The notes under the pieces are model-generated. The model saw only the letters and a program-made list of their open reading frames with translations, did no database searches and was not told the DNA's origin. Source: Victivallaceae bacterium (GTDB lineage: Bacteria; Verrucomicrobiota; Lentisphaeria; Victivallales; Victivallaceae). From it: DNA of 6,162 nt. Of the stretch, positions 4,411-6,162 are shown piece by piece. Positions within the stretch are counted from its first letter, which is position 1. Each line of letters opens with the position of its first letter. A program made the translations under genes and the position numbers. The DNA lies in the NCBI GenBank assembly GCA_028717165.1, contig JAQUOK010000209.1, positions 1 to 6,162 of the forward strand. The letters are read 5' to 3'.

Positions 4411-6162
4411 AAGGCTGTTGCCTGATTTGGTCAGGGCTTAACGCTTTACAGAATATTTCAACTTTTTCAATAACGCCTTTAAACGCGGTGTTGCCGCCTG
4501 CTATATTACCGATAACAACCGGCACCGCGTTTCCGCAGATTTTGCCCCGGGCCGGAGTTTCGTTAAGCAGTTTGCCGTCAATATAGAGCCTGACGGTTTT
4601 GCCGTCATAAACGCCCGCAAGCTGGTGTTTCCCGGCAGAAAGCGCCCGGTTCGCTGAAACGGAGTAATTCCCCTTGTCGGTATTTATGATGAATGAAGGC
4701 CCCGGCAACGCTCCCGAAAGTCCGCCGTTATGCCCGTAATCGCTGTATTTAAGGACAAACGAGGCATTGCCGCCGGTTGAATCGTAACGCAATACCCGTC
4801 CGTGCCCGACTATTTTTCCTGCATTATGATAGGCTTCGCCGTCATGCCAGGGCGCGCAATAAAAATAGCGTCCGTCAAAGATCCCGGCGTTATATCCGAC
4901 GGTTTTCAACCCCGCTATGTCGGAAACGTCCCTGACTTGCCAATTTGCCGCGGCGGTAAACGGTTTTGTCGTATCATAGCGTATTATTTGGCCGTGGAAG
5001 TTCAATTTTTTGTTTTTATCCGTATAAAAAAACGGGATGAAATATACGAATTTACCATCGAAAAACGCGCCGTCGTAACCGAATGCTTTGTTACCGGAAA
5101 TTTCCCTGACATCAAACGATTCCCAGCTTGTCGCATTTTCGAAATCCCTGTTTATATCATAACGTACCACAGCATTGTTGTCATAAGGCACAAAATAGAG
5201 ATACTGCCCGTCGAAAGTCGAGCCCACGCAATGTTTCATACCCTGTCCCGCGGCGTCGAAAGCCTGCCAGGCATCAGCGGCATTGAAATTTTTTTCAGTA
5301 TTATAGCGTACCACGGTATTGAATTTCAGCGGGACGAAATAAACGTATTTACCGGCAAATGCCACCCCGTCAAAGTCCTTGACCGTTTTACCGGGGAAGA
5401 ATTTTCCAATATCACAGGTTTCATAGCTTTTAATGTCCTTGAAAGCCGCTTTCGTATCATAACGCAGCATAGTTCCGCTTTGCCCGGTTTTGTTGGCGGT
5501 TCCCGGCGCAAAATAAACATACCTGCCGTCAAAGCCCGCGCCCTGGTATGATGTTCCCAGTCCGGTTTCAAAAGCCTGCCAACTGCCGGTACTCTTAAAA
5601 TCGCCCTTGGTATCGTATCTTAAAACCCGCGTATGGTATTCTTTTCCGTCATTTCTAGGCGTGAAATACACATATCTTCCGTCAAAGACGCCGCCGTAAA
5701 AGCCTCTGGTTGAAAGCCCGTCCGTATTACCGGCGTCATAAGCCTGCCAACCGGCGGGATCATGAAAACCGCCGTGAGTGTCATAACGCAAAACATTGCC
5801 GCTGCGTCCTTTCGTATTATGCTGAGGAGAAAAATAAACATACCTGCCGTCAAATATGGCCCCAAGGAAACCGCCGACGTCCAACCCGTCGGTATTGCCT
5901 GCGTCATAAGCATCGAACGCTTCCATGGTTTCATTCACCTGCCATTTGGAAACCGCCGCCTGCATTTTTTCCGCACAAATTCCCTGACTTTCAAGCCAGG
6001 CGATTACGGTGAGCTGTTCGCCCGGAGAAAAACTTTCAGCGCTGATTTCTGATTTGTCGTTCTGTTGCCAGCAAATGGCCGGTTCAATGGTTTTATTCTG
6101 CATTTCCATACATGCCCCCAATATTATTGTTGTGCTTGTTATAATCGTATATTTAACCCATT
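4409..6162 (-). CDS. Lipoprotein with a seven-repeat beta-propeller inserted in a LamG-like domain; 5' end beyond the window
   Basis: The frame is open to the right edge and shows 583 residues; the true start is not visible. A TTG at 6121 is a possible internal start but probably not real, because the in-frame residues before it (WVKYTIITSTTIILGAC) form a lipoprotein signal: Lys, a hydrophobic run and the lipobox Leu-Gly-Ala-Cys, with Cys at 6112-6110. Counting the TTG codon as residue 1, residues 22-62 resemble the first strands of a LamG/ConA-like domain (LTVIAWLES, AAVSKWQ). Residues 64-450 carry seven blades, each with FDGRYVYF-like (90, 146, 197, 255, 303, 354, 415) and LRYDT-like (111 to 444) motifs and mostly a Trp-Gln-Ala-Phe-Asp linker. 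Residues 452-567 resume LamG (SFVLKYS, LAGVYDGKTVRLYIDGKL, VEIFCKALSPDQI). The product is probably anchored to a membrane facing the periplasm or cell surface, for binding of carbohydrate or protein. No catalytic motif was recognised. The stop TAG lies at the palindrome edge. Confidence 0.88.
   Translation of the reverse strand, partial: WVKYTIITSTTIILGACMEMQNKTIEPAICWQQNDKSEISAESFSPGEQLTVIAWLESQGICAEKMQAAVSKWQVNETMEAFDAYDAGNTDGLDVGGFLGAIFDGRYVYFSPQHNTKGRSGNVLRYDTHGGFHDPAGWQAYDAGNTDGLSTRGFYGGVFDGRYVYFTPRNDGKEYHTRVLRYDTKGDFKSTGSWQAFETGLGTSYQGAGFDGRYVYFAPGTANKTGQSGTMLRYDTKAAFKDIKSYETCDIGKFFPGKTVKDFDGVAFAGKYVYFVPLKFNTVVRYNTEKNFNAADAWQAFDAAGQGMKHCVGSTFDGQYLYFVPYDNNAVVRYDINRDFENATSWESFDVREISGNKAFGYDGAFFDGKFVYFIPFFYTDKNKKLNFHGQIIRYDTTKPFTAAANWQVRDVSDIAGLKTVGYNAGIFDGRYFYCAPWHDGEAYHNAGKIVGHGRVLRYDSTGGNASFVLKYSDYGHNGGLSGALPGPSFIINTDKGNYSVSANRALSAGKHQLAGVYDGKTVRLYIDGKLLNETPARGKICGNAVPVVIGNIAGGNTAFKGVIEKVEIFCKALSPDQIRQQP
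4772..5932 (-). repeat. Seven tandem propeller-blade repeats within the lipoprotein gene
   Basis: Seven units of 48-61 codons repeat the pattern of an aromatic-Asp-Gly strand (FDGRYVYF), a variable loop, LRYDT, a Phe-containing turn and Trp-Gln-Ala-Phe-Asp. The first two blades share the exact decapeptide AYDAGNTDGL. At DNA level a 23-base identical direct repeat occurs at 5511-5533 and 5832-5854, so parts of the array are recently copied or homogenised. The fourth blade is the most diverged (FAGKYVYF, RYNT), and the linker before it reads YETCDI in place of Trp-Gln-Ala-Phe-Asp. Confidence 0.85.

Noticed and set aside
4802..5551. 249-codon ORF on the plus strand
   Set aside because: It lies wholly opposite the propeller repeats, which give a convincing protein on the minus strand; the repeated codons keep the opposite frame open.

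Overview
The window reads as a chromosomal stretch of a Lentisphaerota-like bacterium (Victivallales type); a related Verrucomicrobiota or Kiritimatiellota host is possible. The main clue is a stand-alone type II secretion pseudopilin with the FTLIELLVVIAIIAILAS N-terminus and a degenerate H-X9-DG C-terminal motif. Such genes are abundant in that group and often sit beside LacI-type regulators and secreted enzymes. This placement comes from family knowledge, not from a database search.

All five convincing genes lie on the minus strand, so the window reads right to left. (1) 4409-6162 encodes a lipoprotein whose start lies beyond the right edge. It has seven beta-propeller repeats that appear to be inserted inside a LamG/concanavalin A-like domain. 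(2) 4246-4410 is a 165-bp imperfect palindrome, symmetric about base 4328, that contains the second and third bases of the lipoprotein gene's stop codon. (3) 2930-4090 encodes a full-length YqhD-type iron-dependent, probably NADPH-linked aldehyde reductase. Its leader holds a possible 11-codon ORF and a stem that could mask part of the Shine-Dalgarno sequence. (4) 2705-2753 holds a near-consensus sigma-70 promoter with a 17-bp LacI-type operator over the predicted transcription start. (5) 1711-2679 encodes the LacI/GalR-family repressor read from that promoter. (6) 932-1546 encodes the pseudopilin, joined by a 4-base ATGA overlap to (7) a secreted protein of unknown family that runs off the left edge.

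The likely logic of the left half is a repressor controlling its own gene and perhaps the downstream pseudopilin/secreted-protein pair, as in a small polysaccharide- or glycoside-use locus. The reductase looks like a separate aldehyde-detoxifying or fermentative unit. The left half is visibly richer in A+T than the right half, so the two halves may have different histories. I saw no tRNA, rRNA, CRISPR array, transposase gene or integrase gene.
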